Positions 1 through 9,110 of a stretch of 57,061 bases of DNA are shown here, piece after piece. This DNA comes from Nitrospirota bacterium (GTDB lineage: Bacteria > JACPQY01): NCBI GenBank assembly GCA_016180645.1, contig JACPAV010000034.1, positions 1 through 57,061 on the forward strand, read 5' to 3'. Below the pieces are notes generated by a model, which did not search any database, was not told the origin of the DNA, and saw nothing but the letters and a program-made list of their open reading frames with translations. A program made the position numbers and the translations under genes. Position 1 is the stretch's first letter. The number at the start of each line of letters is the position of its first letter.

Positions 1-1
1 C

Positions 2-328
2 AGGTTCTATTCCGATATCGAACGGGTCAAACAGATATTCAGCAAACCCGAAATGAACGTAGGCTGGTTCAGCGCGGGCGAGCGGTTCGCCGATTTCCTG
101 AAGAAGATACCCGCTCTCCTGCTGCTCGGGTTCTACATGCTCTGCAAGTTCATACAGGTGTTCTCCTTAAGCGTGATCCAGAAACGCACACGCATCTCTT
201 TCGGATTCTTTCTTGGCATGTTCGACGGCTTTTTCCCCGCAAGAAAGAAACCGGCAACCTTTGGACGATCCGAAGGGCTGCCGGATGGAGAGAGTCCGGT
301 GTCTCCGGAACCGGCGTCGAATCCATAA
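2..328 (+). CDS. C-terminal end of a glycosyltransferase-like membrane-associated protein (5' end outside window)
   Basis: The frame is open from the first complete codon at base 2 to a TAA at 326-328, so about 108 residues of a larger protein are visible. They contain one hydrophobic segment (IPALLLLGFYMLCKF) followed by a basic, phenylalanine-rich tail (RISFGFFLGMFDGFF). This resembles the C-terminus of GT2 glycosyltransferases from O-antigen clusters, where a membrane helix follows the catalytic domain. No catalytic motif is visible because the N-terminal part is missing, so the family assignment rests on tail character and on the downstream polysaccharide genes. The next gene starts 19 bases after the stop. 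Confidence 0.5.
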   Translation, partial: RFYSDIERVKQIFSKPEMNVGWFSAGERFADFLKKIPALLLLGFYMLCKFIQVFSLSVIQKRTRISFGFFLGMFDGFFPARKKPATFGRSEGLPDGESPVSPEPASNP

Positions 329-347
329 GGAACCAGGCGGGCTCGCC

Positions 348-1400
348 GTGAGTGTCATCCTTGAAGCGGATGTGCGTCAGGTGGTTGAGAGAGTCGGGAA
401 CGCCTTCCGTCGACTCAGCGGCAGGAGCCTGCTGCTTGCGGGTGGAACAGGATTTGTGGGGACCCATCTCTTGGAAACTCTGGCCTACCTAAACGACCGA
501 GTCCTGGATCGGCCCTGCCGTGTGGTTGCCGTTGCCCGCCATCCGGAGTCCTTCTCTCGGAAATGCCCACGATTGGCCCATCGTAGGGACATCCAGTGGG
601 TCAAGGGAGACATCCGATCCTTTCATCCCCCGCGAGGCCCGTGGTCGTTTATCGTCCACGCGGGCGCCCCATCCGATCCCAAGAAGCTGAAAGGTAATCC
701 ACAGGAGGTGATGGACGTGATCGCGGCGGGGACCCGAAGACTTCTCGAATTCGCCTCGGAGAAGGAGACGGAGGCGTTTCTGTTCCTGAGTTCGGGCGCC
801 GTCTATGGTCCTCAGCCTCCTCAACTGGACTCACTCCCCGAAACTTACCAGGGCGGACCCGACACCCGAAACGGCCGCTCCGGATACGGTGAAGCCAAGC
901 GTTATGCGGAAGTGCTCTGCCAAGCGTGCCTGGAGAGCAAGGGGATCCCCATCGTGGTGGCCCGGTTATTCACGTTCGTGGGCCCGCACATGGATCTAGA
1001 CGCAGGCTTCGCCGTCACGGATTTCGTCCGTCAGGGCCTGAGGGACCGCGTCATCCGAATACAAGGAGATGGCCGCGCTATCCGCACGCTGTGCTACAGT
1101 GCGGACATGACCGTAGCGATATGGAAAATACTGTTGAGCGGGCGCAAAGGACAGGCCTATAATGTCGGGTCGGATCTGGAAAGGATCTCCATTGAAGAAT
1201 TGGCCGGAAAAGTTGCGGGCATCATAGGACTTCGATGCAGGATCAGAGTCGAGAGGAAAGGGGGCGGAGATTTTCTTCGGCCGCGGTACGTCCCCGACAT
1301 CACGAAGCTCAAGTCCGAACTGGGGTTTTCTCTCCATCACGATCTGGATCTCTCTCTTCGAAGAACGATCGAGCACGTGAGAGAGAAGGCCGCCACATAG
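348..1400 (+). CDS. NAD(P)-dependent sugar epimerase/dehydratase/reductase (extended SDR)
   Basis: A 350-residue extended short-chain dehydrogenase. The nucleotide-binding glycine motif GGTGFVG is at residues 32-38, SSGAVYG at 148-154 (the serine position of the catalytic triad) and the Tyr-x3-Lys pair in YGEAK at 180/184. I chose the GTG at 348 because it removes a basic N-terminal extension that overlaps the preceding coding end. An in-frame ATG at 213 would add 45 residues that do not look like SDR sequence. The family includes nucleotide-sugar 4-epimerases, 4,6-dehydratases and CDP-paratose/abequose-type 4-ketoreductases. Because it directly precedes an acetolactate-synthase-like enzyme, a role in reducing a CDP-4-keto-3,6-dideoxysugar or its branched product is attractive, but this is inference. 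Confidence 0.85.
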   Translation: MSVILEADVRQVVERVGNAFRRLSGRSLLLAGGTGFVGTHLLETLAYLNDRVLDRPCRVVAVARHPESFSRKCPRLAHRRDIQWVKGDIRSFHPPRGPWSFIVHAGAPSDPKKLKGNPQEVMDVIAAGTRRLLEFASEKETEAFLFLSSGAVYGPQPPQLDSLPETYQGGPDTRNGRSGYGEAKRYAEVLCQACLESKGIPIVVARLFTFVGPHMDLDAGFAVTDFVRQGLRDRVIRIQGDGRAIRTLCYSADMTVAIWKILLSGRKGQAYNVGSDLERISIEELAGKVAGIIGLRCRIRVERKGGGDFLRPRYVPDITKLKSELGFSLHHDLDLSLRRTIEHVREKAAT

Positions 1401-1443
1401 TCCTTACAGGGCGGGCCGCGCTGGAAAAGAAGAGAGCAAAACC

Positions 1444-3240
1444 GTGAGGGGCTGCGACTACGTGGCGGAGTTTCTGCATCAACACAAGAGCAGGCATGTG
1501 TTTGTTTTGACGGGCGGGGCGATCGCGTTTGTCGTGGATGCCGTGGCACGCCGGAGGGACATCGAACTGGTGGGATTCCAGCACGAGCAGGCTGCCGCCA
1601 TGGCCGCGGACGCCTATTCTCGTTTCGGCGAAGGGCTTGGGACAACCTTGGCCACGAGCGGGCCTGGAGCGACGAATCTGATCACCGGCATAGCCTGTTC
1701 ATTCTTTGATTCGATTCCCACGCTCCATATCACGGGCCAGGTTCCCGTGCAGGAATCCAATGTCGGAACCCGAATTCGGCAAGTCGGTTTCCAGGAAACC
1801 GACATCGTTTCGATGGTGAAGCCCATCACCAAGTATGCGGTTAGGGTGACGCGGATCGATGACCTGCGGTATGAAATGGAGAAGGCGGTTTACCTGGCCA
1901 CCTCTGGCCGAATGGGGCCGGCCCTGGTCGATGTTCCGATGGACATTCAGCAGCAGGACTTTGATTTTGGGTCCGCTCGTGAGTACGTGGCTCCAAGCGC
2001 CCGCGGATCGGGGGAAGGCGGCATGACCGGCGACTCGATGGAACTCCGTCGTCAAATCGATGAAGCGCTCCGCCTGATCGCCCAAGCACGGCGGCCTGTG
2101 GTGATCGGTGGATCCGGGGTGCGACGGGCAAAGGCGGAGGCCGAATTCATGGAGTTGGTGGAACGGCTCCAATTCCCGGTTCTGGTCCCCTGGGGCGCCT
2201 TGGACCTTGTCCCCCACGACCATCCTCTGCATGTCGCCCAGTTTGGCATCTATGGAAATCGCGGCGCCAACCTTGCCGTTCAGAACTGCGACCTCCTGTT
2301 GTCGATCGGTTCCCGACTCGATACACGGCAGACCGGTGGGGACCCGAAGACTTTTGCGCGTGAAGCAAAGAAGATTGTTGTTGATATTGATCGCGCAGAG
2401 TTGGGCAAGAGGTTGGAGGTGACCCACCCGATTGAGTGTGATGCCGGAACGTTTCTGCGAACGATGAACAGGGCCCTTTCCGAGTTCCGTGTGCCTGATG
2501 TCACCGAATGGAAATCACGCGTGGCGACGTACAAGGCAAGATATCCTGCCGTGGTGAGGGCGGACTTTGACGAGAAAGGATACGTCAATCCGTACGTTTT
2601 TTCGCAGCAGGTCGGAGGGCTGACGGAGCCGGGGGATATGCTGGTCATCGATACCGGTGGAACCCTGGTGTGGATGTATCAGGGGCTGTTTGTGAAAAAG
2701 GGCGTGAGAGTGTTTACGGCGGCCGGCCATTCCCCGATGGGATACGCGTTGCCGGCGGCCATGGGCGCTTGTCTCGCGCGTGGACATCAGCCTGTTCTTT
2801 GCTTTATCGGGGACGGCGGTTTGCAGCTTAATATCCAGGAGTTTCAAACCCTCAGGAACCTGTCTCTCCCGATCAAGGTTTTTGTTCTGAACAATAACTG
2901 CTACGGCATTATCAAGCAGTTCCAAGACTCCTGGTTGGGTTCCCGGTACTGGGCCAGCGACCCCCAGGGGGGGTACAGCTCGCCGGATTTCCGGGCCGTG
3001 GCGGCAGCGTACGGAATCGAATCCATCGCGATTTCCAGCAATGACGAGATCCGACCCAAGGTGATGGAAGCCTTGAAACACCCGGGGCCTGTCCTCGTTG
3101 ATGTTCTCATCCGGGGCGACCAAAAGCTTGTCCCCAAGACGGAGTTCGGGAATCCCATCGAAGATTGCTCCCCGATGCTTCCGGATGACGAATTCTATTC
3201 GAACATGCTCGTGAAACCGCTGCCGAGAAAGAGGGAATAG
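1444..3240 (+). CDS. Thiamine-diphosphate-dependent acetolactate-synthase-like enzyme (YerE-like candidate)
   Basis: A 598-residue ThDP enzyme with GTG start. The N-terminal PYR domain carries the catalytic glutamate in QHEQAAAMAADAY (E48). A central Rossmann-like domain follows at about 200-340. The C-terminal PP domain has the ThDP/Mg motif GDGG at 456-459 and NNN at 483-485. Length and order match acetohydroxyacid synthase large subunits, but no small regulatory subunit gene is nearby and the genes around it are for sugars. Known family: YerE of Yersinia is an acetolactate-synthase-like enzyme that adds a two-carbon acetyl unit from pyruvate to C4 of a CDP-3,6-dideoxy-4-ketohexose. With CDP-glucose 4,6-dehydratase and RfbH homologues in this window, a YerE-type role is plausible. 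Plain acetolactate synthesis or another C-C ligation cannot be excluded. Confidence 0.85.
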   Translation: MRGCDYVAEFLHQHKSRHVFVLTGGAIAFVVDAVARRRDIELVGFQHEQAAAMAADAYSRFGEGLGTTLATSGPGATNLITGIACSFFDSIPTLHITGQVPVQESNVGTRIRQVGFQETDIVSMVKPITKYAVRVTRIDDLRYEMEKAVYLATSGRMGPALVDVPMDIQQQDFDFGSAREYVAPSARGSGEGGMTGDSMELRRQIDEALRLIAQARRPVVIGGSGVRRAKAEAEFMELVERLQFPVLVPWGALDLVPHDHPLHVAQFGIYGNRGANLAVQNCDLLLSIGSRLDTRQTGGDPKTFAREAKKIVVDIDRAELGKRLEVTHPIECDAGTFLRTMNRALSEFRVPDVTEWKSRVATYKARYPAVVRADFDEKGYVNPYVFSQQVGGLTEPGDMLVIDTGGTLVWMYQGLFVKKGVRVFTAAGHSPMGYALPAAMGACLARGHQPVLCFIGDGGLQLNIQEFQTLRNLSLPIKVFVLNNNCYGIIKQFQDSWLGSRYWASDPQGGYSSPDFRAVAAAYGIESIAISSNDEIRPKVMEALKHPGPVLVDVLIRGDQKLVPKTEFGNPIEDCSPMLPDDEFYSNMLVKPLPRKRE

Positions 3241-3243
3241 GTT

Positions 3244-4224
3244 TTGCACGACGCGCAGAAAGAACGAGCCAGGGTGTCCATCGTAATCCCGGTGTTGAAT
3301 GAGGAGGATAACATTCCCCGTCTGGAGCAGGAACTGCTCGCCGCGATTGCACACCTGCCCTATCAATTTGAGTTTCTGGTTGTGGATAACCACAGCGCGG
3401 ATGGGACAAGGGAACGGGTTAAGGCCATCTGTCAACGCGATGATCGATGGAAGTACCTCCGCTTCAGCCGCAACTTCACGGTCGAAATGTCCATCACCGC
3501 CGGGTATCATTTCGCGTCCGGTGATGCGATCATCGTCCTCTATTCCGATCTTCAGGATCCCCCCGACGTTGTACCCCGGCTGATTGAAAAGTGGCGCGAG
3601 GGGTACGATGTGGTGTTCGGGGTGCGGGAGGTTCGGCCCGGGGATCCCGCATGGCGCAACTTCGCCGTCAAGGTTGCTTATCGACTGATCAACCGGCTTT
3701 CCGACGTTCCGATCCCCGAGAACACCGGTGACTTCCGACTGATCACGCGGCGGGTGAGGGATGCCTTGGAGCAATGCGGAGAGTACAACCGGTACCTGCG
3801 CGGGCTCATCGCGTGGCTCGGTTTTCGGCAGATCGGCATCCCCTATGAGCGACGGCCCCGAACCGCGGGTGCGAGCAAAGCCCCGCTCTGGGACCTCATT
3901 TTCTTCGTGTTCAATGCCATTACAAGTTTCTCCTTGAAGCCGTTGAGACTGTTTACGTTGATGGGATTCGTGCTGATTGGAATGTCCTTGATCGCCGCCT
4001 GCGTCTACTCCTTCCTCTATCTGATCGGGTCCCCTCCTCCGGGAATCACGACCTTGATCGTGCTCTCCTTTCTAGGCATCGGCCTGAACAGTCTGGGGAT
4101 CGGGGTGCTGGGCGAGTACCTCGGCCGGGCGTACGCCGAGACCAAGCATCGACCGCTCTACGTAGTCGAGGAATCCGTAAATGTCCCATGGCCGAACCGT
4201 GGGGCGGTGGAGACCCGCGGCTGA
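3244..4224 (+). CDS. GT2 polyprenyl-phosphate glycosyltransferase (GtrB/ArnC/DPM1-like) with two C-terminal TM helices
   Basis: A 326-residue protein. The GT-A domain opens with VSIVIPVLNEEDNIP near residue 11 and has the substrate/metal motif SDLQDPP at 101-107, typical of transferases that load a sugar onto undecaprenyl or dolichyl phosphate. Two hydrophobic segments at roughly 237-265 and 270-295 match the two-helix anchor of GtrB/ArnC-type proteins. The start is a TTG three bases after the previous stop, so translation is probably coupled. The likely job is to make a lipid-linked sugar donor on the cytoplasmic face of the inner membrane for a GT-C enzyme. The large membrane protein immediately downstream is a candidate user. 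Confidence 0.85.
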   Translation: MHDAQKERARVSIVIPVLNEEDNIPRLEQELLAAIAHLPYQFEFLVVDNHSADGTRERVKAICQRDDRWKYLRFSRNFTVEMSITAGYHFASGDAIIVLYSDLQDPPDVVPRLIEKWREGYDVVFGVREVRPGDPAWRNFAVKVAYRLINRLSDVPIPENTGDFRLITRRVRDALEQCGEYNRYLRGLIAWLGFRQIGIPYERRPRTAGASKAPLWDLIFFVFNAITSFSLKPLRLFTLMGFVLIGMSLIAACVYSFLYLIGSPPPGITTLIVLSFLGIGLNSLGIGVLGEYLGRAYAETKHRPLYVVEESVNVPWPNRGAVETRG

Positions 4225-4247
4225 CCGCCTGACGTCGGAGACGAAGG

Positions 4248-6386
4248 ATGACCCCGGCGAAGCGTCAGACACTCCTCCCCCAACTTCTTGCCCTCCTGGG
4301 CGGAACCTCCTATGTTGTCCTTGTTCTCTGGGGTTCGCCCATCCGGGGTCTCTCCATGGGGAGGCAACATCTCAGACACGATCATGTTTGGCTCTACAGT
4401 TTCTTCTACGATCACCTTCACTCCGTCAACCACTTCGGAGAGATCGCCTGGTGGCACCCCAATATTCAGTACGGGTTCCCTCTCTTTTTCCCGTCGATTC
4501 TCGGAACCAACACCACCACGCCGCTCTTTGCCGCGTTCACGCTCGTCGCCTGGCTCTTGGGACGTCTGGGCGTTCATCTTTCCTCATTCTTCGTCCCCTA
4601 CCTGCTCTATCACGCGCTCCTGGTTCCCCTTTTGTTCGGTCTTGGCCTCCTGCTGCTTGTCCGCCGCCTCCTGAGAGAACGAGCGCTCATCCTTTTCGTG
4701 ATCATGGCGGGCTGCGCATGTCCCGCCGTGGTCTTCCAGAACTCGGACGTCGGCTTTCTCGAACAGACGGGCTACGGCTTTCTCTATGCGGCGGCTTTCC
4801 TCCGATTCCTGAAGAACCCGGGGCCGCGGACTTTTTGGCCCGCCGTCGTGTGCTGCCTCGTATTGGGAGTTTCAACCAACCTCATGTTCTTTTGCTGGAA
4901 CGTCCTCTTCGTGCCGATTTGGACCTTCCTGTCGATGATGTGGCGGCCGGGAGGCATGGGAGGCCAGGTTCGCAAACTCGTGAGAAGTGTCCCCATCGTG
5001 CATGGGTGCGCCGCCCTGCTCATGGCAGGGATCTGCATCCTCCCGGGTCTCGTCACTCTGATCGACGGCGAAGGTATCCTGAGATCCAGGATGGGGGCTG
5101 AGACCTACAACTACACCGACCTGTTCCCCGGGAACCCGCTTGAGATCCTGAGCGCGGGGGTCCCGGGAGCGGGGTTTGAATGGAGCGACAACCACGAGTG
5201 GGAATTGGCGCCGATGCACAAGGAAGGGGCCCATCGCGGATATCATTATGTCGGGTCGCTTGTCCTGGCTCTGGCTTTTTTCTGCCTTGTTCTGGGCCGA
5301 CCTTTCTGGCGCCAAAGACTCCTTCTCTTCGTGGCCGCTTTCTCGATGATCGTGCTCCTTAGCGCGCACAGCCCGGTGTTCAGTCTGCTGCTATCCTGGC
5401 TGGGTCCGCTCAAACGCATCAATCACTACAGCGATGTGGTATTCCGGGCCGGGTTCTCGGCGATCCTCACCCTGATGGCCGGGATGGGTTTGGAGGGAAT
5501 CTTGCGGAGTAGCCAACGTTGGAGATGGGTGTTTTTGGGAGTATTCGTCTTGACCGCAACCGGGTCCATGCTTCTATTTGGGGTGATCTACCGCAACGAA
5601 ATATACTCGAACTGGCTGTTCGGGTTTGAGCTGGTGGCCATCATGCTGGAATTGGCCGTGGTGGTGTGGCTTGCTTTGGCCCGGGGACGGGTTCAAGTCC
5701 GCAGATCGGTTCACTTCCTTGCCTTTCTCGTTCTCTTGGACAACTCTACCGTGGCCTTCTGGTATATCCGGTCAATCGGTTTGCCTCATCGCGCCGAGAT
5801 CATCGAACCCTCCTTGGAATCGATCGGCATTACGGGTCAGCCGAGTTTTCACGCCAATACGTTGCTCTATTTGAAAAATGTCAAAGCATTGCAGGCAGCG
5901 GGCATCAATCCCGAATCACTGCCAAAACTGGGGTTGGCCGAAATGGGGGGAGAGGAAGGAAAGAGAAACGGGTCGGAAGTGAACCCAGGCATGCCCCTCC
6001 AAGGGTCAGCCATCCGCTCCAATCAGGGTCCCGCGATTCCCGATAACGCTCCGGTGGCCATCCGTCCACTGCTCGCCGGCGAAGAGATTGCCATCCTAGG
6101 ACAGACGTACAACCGGATTCAGTTGAGCGTATCCGCCGCCGAACCGTCGCAGCTTTTCTGGAGAGACGCCTACTTCGCCGGTTGGTCGGCCACGGTGAAC
6201 GGAAGAGCGGAATCGATCACAAAGCCTTTCGGGGCATTCAAGGCTGTCCCGGTGCCACGAGGCCGCTCCAGCGTGGAATTCCGCTTCTCACCCCCCGGCT
6301 CCGTGGGGCTTGCCTTGTTAGCAGCCTATGCGTGCATCGTGGGCGCCCTGCTTCTCTGCGTTTGGGTTCCGAGGAGACATCGCTAA
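4248..6386 (+). CDS. YfhO-like polytopic membrane protein, probable GT-C-type glycosyltransferase
   Basis: A 712-residue integral membrane protein with about a dozen hydrophobic segments from the N-terminus to about residue 520, then an extracytoplasmic region. That region contains the YfhO-like signature AYFAGWSATVNG at about 644-655, and a last hydrophobic helix precedes a basic C-terminus (VPRRHR). An acidic/aromatic first loop (HDHVWLYSFFYDH) could hold metal- or lipid-sugar-binding residues of a GT-C fold. YfhO of Gram-positive bacteria takes part in glycosylating teichoic acids with lipid-linked sugars. By analogy, this protein may use the product of the GT2 encoded 23 bases upstream. 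The specific substrate cannot be read from the sequence. Confidence 0.7.
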   Translation: MTPAKRQTLLPQLLALLGGTSYVVLVLWGSPIRGLSMGRQHLRHDHVWLYSFFYDHLHSVNHFGEIAWWHPNIQYGFPLFFPSILGTNTTTPLFAAFTLVAWLLGRLGVHLSSFFVPYLLYHALLVPLLFGLGLLLLVRRLLRERALILFVIMAGCACPAVVFQNSDVGFLEQTGYGFLYAAAFLRFLKNPGPRTFWPAVVCCLVLGVSTNLMFFCWNVLFVPIWTFLSMMWRPGGMGGQVRKLVRSVPIVHGCAALLMAGICILPGLVTLIDGEGILRSRMGAETYNYTDLFPGNPLEILSAGVPGAGFEWSDNHEWELAPMHKEGAHRGYHYVGSLVLALAFFCLVLGRPFWRQRLLLFVAAFSMIVLLSAHSPVFSLLLSWLGPLKRINHYSDVVFRAGFSAILTLMAGMGLEGILRSSQRWRWVFLGVFVLTATGSMLLFGVIYRNEIYSNWLFGFELVAIMLELAVVVWLALARGRVQVRRSVHFLAFLVLLDNSTVAFWYIRSIGLPHRAEIIEPSLESIGITGQPSFHANTLLYLKNVKALQAAGINPESLPKLGLAEMGGEEGKRNGSEVNPGMPLQGSAIRSNQGPAIPDNAPVAIRPLLAGEEIAILGQTYNRIQLSVSAAEPSQLFWRDAYFAGWSATVNGRAESITKPFGAFKAVPVPRGRSSVEFRFSPPGSVGLALLAAYACIVGALLLCVWVPRRHR

Positions 6387-6406
6387 AGCCGGTTGCGGGG
6401 GGTGGG

Positions 6407-7117
6407 GTGAATTCTCCATCGGAGCGGTCGGAGCTGACCGTTATCATTCCTGCGAAGGATGAGGCGGAGAACCTCTTGACCCTTCTCCCCAGCCTGAGAG
6501 ACACCCTTCGCGGCCTGCCCTGCCGGACGGATATTCTCGTCGCCGACGGTGGATCGAGCGACGATACCGCGGGTGTTCTCGGTCGGCTGGGCGTGGCGAT
6601 GTTCAGACAAGAGAGTGCCGGCTACGGGGGCGCGCTACGCGAGGCTTTCAAGAGAGTGATCGCCCCCTACGTGGTTACTATGGATGCCGATTACTCCCAT
6701 CCGCCGAGATTCATTCACCAACTCTGGGCCGCGCGCGGCACGGCGGATCTGGTCATCGCTTCGCGGTATGTTCCCGGCGGTCGGGCTCAAATGCCGGTCG
6801 TGCGGCTGGTCCTGAGCCGGGTCCTCAACCGGATCTACGCGCGTTTCCTGCGCCTTCCGTATCGCGACCTCTCCAGCGGCTTCCGCTTGTACCGCCGGGC
6901 CGCGCTCCAAGATATCGGCGAACTCACTTCATCGCATTTCGAGGTCTTGCAGGAAATCTCCATCAAGCTGCACGGCCGTGGTCGCCGGATCCGCGAGATT
7001 CCCTTTCACTACGCTCCGCGCAAGGAGGGGAAGTCGAAGGCGCGAATTTTCCGATTCGGCGCGGCGCACCTGCGATCGCTGAGGAAGATGTGGATCCTGA
7101 GAAATACTCGGAAATAA
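6407..7117 (+). CDS. GT2 family glycosyltransferase
   Basis: A 236-residue GT-A protein starting at a GTG preceded by a purine-rich stretch. An upstream in-frame ATG at 6182 lies deep in the previous gene and is unlikely. It starts with LTVIIPAKDEAENL, has the nucleotide-sugar site LVADGGSSDDT and the metal motif MDADYSHPP, and ends without transmembrane helices. The SHPP motif and the RYVPGGR/DLSSGFRLYRR segments are those of dolichol-phosphate-mannose-synthase-like transferases. It is the last rightward gene of the first block and faces a leftward methyltransferase across a 69-base gap that holds a perfect inverted repeat. Confidence 0.85.
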   Translation: MNSPSERSELTVIIPAKDEAENLLTLLPSLRDTLRGLPCRTDILVADGGSSDDTAGVLGRLGVAMFRQESAGYGGALREAFKRVIAPYVVTMDADYSHPPRFIHQLWAARGTADLVIASRYVPGGRAQMPVVRLVLSRVLNRIYARFLRLPYRDLSSGFRLYRRAALQDIGELTSSHFEVLQEISIKLHGRGRRIREIPFHYAPRKEGKSKARIFRFGAAHLRSLRKMWILRNTRK

Positions 7118-7129
7118 ACCGAATAAACC

Positions 7130-7172
7130 GTGACAGTATACTATTATTCTTCCAAATAGAGTATACTGTCAC
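7130..7172. repeat. Perfect 13-bp inverted repeat between convergent genes (GTGACAGTATACT)
   Basis: Arms at 7130-7142 and 7160-7172 are exact reverse complements separated by 17 bases. One more copy of the same 13-mer, as a single arm, occurs at 17009-17021, so this is a dispersed REP-like family and not only a terminator. There is no T-run after the stem. It lies between the stops of two converging genes and could still act as a bidirectional transcript end. Confidence 0.7.
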
Positions 7173-7186
7173 CGAGAATATCGATC

Positions 7187-8188
7187 CTAAGATCCATCAA
7201 AGCGGGCGATCGCATAGAGATTTTCACCGCCGAAGTTTCGGACCGCCAGGTAGGGAATCATGAAGGGGCCTCCGAGGTTCACCGCCGATCGAATCATCGC
7301 CCCTTTCGCGCGGCGGAGTGGCGTGATCCAGCTTCGTAGGAACGCGGATCGGCCCTTCGGTCCATTTTCCGTTCCCTGCATCCCCGGCGCCATCGTAGAA
7401 GAGAGGGCATTCACGCTCGTGGCGGAGAGCAGAAGATTTTCGAGGTAAGATCGCGCCGCGCGGAGATCGTGGGAAGGCTGGATCACCAATTTTTCAACGT
7501 GGAGCCCGGCTTTCTTCAAGGCCTTCTCGAAGGCGGAATGGGTCCACCGGGTCAGGTGGTGGGGAGGGAAATCCCAACTTTCCCGGCCGAACCGAAGGGT
7601 CCACCGCTCCGCATTCGGAGTCGACAGGACCAGACACCCTTGCCTCTCAACCAGCGGCCGGAGGTTCTGGAGAAATCCGACGGGGTCCGGGAGATGTTCG
7701 ATCACCTGAAAGCAGACCAGTACGTCGAACGACCGGACCCCCGCCATCGAGCGGGGTTCAAGAAAATTCGCCGTGCGCAGATCCGAGAGCCCGTAGTGTG
7801 CGCCGGCAAATTTCAAGGCCCGCTCGTTTACGTCAAACCCCGTGACTTGGTAGCCTGCATCGCGCGCCCGACTCAGGAAATGACCGGTATGACATCCCAA
7901 CTCGGCCAGTCTCCCTCCGCGACAGGGAAGATCTTTGAGGAGCCGGCCGAACTCCCACCTCCAGTAGAAATCCGGCGAGAAGTGAGTCTCATAGTACGCT
8001 TGATCGCCTGCTTTCATCGGTGAGCTGAAACACAGACCGCACGAGAGGCATTCCGCCACGGTGAATTCGCCGCAACGCTCCACCGCGCGGAACTTGCGTT
8101 CTTCGCGACAGACAGGGCACGGTCCCTTCACTTCTGTGGACTCCGCGCTCCGGCTTGACCCTGCCGGGTGGGACGACGGATCAGGCAT
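7187..8188 (-). CDS. Class I SAM methyltransferase with N-terminal zinc ribbon
   Basis: A 333-residue protein. Residues near 25-60 form a two-knuckle zinc ribbon (CPVC ... CLSCGLCF), followed by a methyltransferase fold with SAM motif LAELGCHTGHFL and a post-motif ELxH-like stretch (VIEHLPDP). Zinc-ribbon plus Methyltransf_23/11 proteins of this layout are common in O-antigen and nucleotide-sugar clusters, where they methylate sugars. I chose the ATG at 8188 because it overlaps the upstream stop (ATGCCTGA), a sign of coupling. A longer form from 8242 would add 18 unrelated residues. Target position on the glycan is unknown. Confidence 0.82.
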   Translation of the reverse strand: MPDPSSHPAGSSRSAESTEVKGPCPVCREERKFRAVERCGEFTVAECLSCGLCFSSPMKAGDQAYYETHFSPDFYWRWEFGRLLKDLPCRGGRLAELGCHTGHFLSRARDAGYQVTGFDVNERALKFAGAHYGLSDLRTANFLEPRSMAGVRSFDVLVCFQVIEHLPDPVGFLQNLRPLVERQGCLVLSTPNAERWTLRFGRESWDFPPHHLTRWTHSAFEKALKKAGLHVEKLVIQPSHDLRAARSYLENLLLSATSVNALSSTMAPGMQGTENGPKGRSAFLRSWITPLRRAKGAMIRSAVNLGGPFMIPYLAVRNFGGENLYAIARFDGS

Positions 8189-9110
8189 GATGGCGAAGTA
8201 TGCTTTTGTCCCGGTGGAAAGCCAAGTCGAACATCCCGGCACAAAGGGCGGCCGAGTAGATGGTGCAGGCGATGGGGAACAGGTACGGATGGGTCACATT
8301 TCGGCGGTTCAACACCCAAATCCGGAATAGGCCGGAGATGGCGGCAAGGCTGGCCGTTCCCTGCCAGTTCTTGAGATAGAAGTAGAGAAGCGATTTCAAC
8401 TCCTCGGCCAGCGGCAGGTGTGCGAATCGCCGCTTCGTGCGGGTCCCCCCGCTGGGCGCTTTTAGGTGGTAGATCCCCGCTGTGGGATCTTGAGCGATGC
8501 GGCCCCCGGCGAGGTGGAACTTTCGCCCGAAATCGAGGTCCCCGTGAAGGCTGGCGCGACCGAAACACTCGTCCAGCCCCCCCACCGCGATGGCTGCGGA
8601 GCGAAGCACAGAGCAGTTACACGTGCGGAGGATCGAGATTTCGGTGCGGAGGGTGAGGGTTGCCGGGATGTGTGTCCATCCGAAAGGGTGGGTGAGCATC
8701 CAATCGGGGATCTTGTCCAGCGGCTCAAGGTTGCTGCCGCGCTCCCACCAGATGGCGCCGTTGACCGCCACGAGGTCCTTTTCTCCGTAGTTCAGGAGAT
8801 GGCGCCGCACGAAATCGCGCTTGATGAGGATGTCATCATCCACAATCAGCACGATTTCGCCTTTCGCCTCCCGGATGCCCACGTTCCTGGCGCGGCACGG
8901 ATTGGGCTCCTCCTGCCGGATGAGCCGAATGGCACCCGAACGATTGAGGCGGTCCAAGTCTTCGCGGGTCTTTTCCAGATGCGAGACCGACTGGTCGATG
9001 ACGAGAATCTCGTCCGGCTTGCGGTCTTGGTCGAGGAACTGCTGAATCGTCATCCGGAGGACTTCCTCCCGGTTATACGTAGGGATGACGACGCTGATGG
9101 AGGGGTTCAC
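8181..9110 (-). CDS. GT2 glycosyltransferase whose start codon is supplied by an inserted repeat
   Basis: A 309-residue GT-A glycosyltransferase beginning SISVVIPTYNREEVL, with the metal motif IVDDDILIKRDF. It resembles rhamnosyl- and galactosyl-transferase-like O-antigen enzymes. The only start near the conserved N-terminus is a GTG at 9110-9108, which lies on the junction of a 95-bp inverted-repeat element (9110-9204). An ATG further out (9221) would make the whole repeat part of the protein and is improbable. The gene sits between two methyltransferase genes in a leftward operon and overlaps the downstream one by 8 bases. Confidence 0.85.
   Translation of the reverse strand: MNPSISVVIPTYNREEVLRMTIQQFLDQDRKPDEILVIDQSVSHLEKTREDLDRLNRSGAIRLIRQEEPNPCRARNVGIREAKGEIVLIVDDDILIKRDFVRRHLLNYGEKDLVAVNGAIWWERGSNLEPLDKIPDWMLTHPFGWTHIPATLTLRTEISILRTCNCSVLRSAAIAVGGLDECFGRASLHGDLDFGRKFHLAGGRIAQDPTAGIYHLKAPSGGTRTKRRFAHLPLAEELKSLLYFYLKNWQGTASLAAISGLFRIWVLNRRNVTHPYLFPIACTIYSAALCAGMFDLAFHRDKSILRHHA

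Noticed and set aside
5690-5710. tRNA-like GGTTCAAGTCC sequence
   Set aside because: It is inside the YfhO-like coding region and no cloverleaf can be drawn around it. No tRNA was recognised anywhere in the window.
7130-7172. Simple Rho-independent terminator
   Set aside because: The stem lacks a following T-run and is not GC-rich, and its arm occurs again at 17009, so a dispersed repeat is the better explanation.
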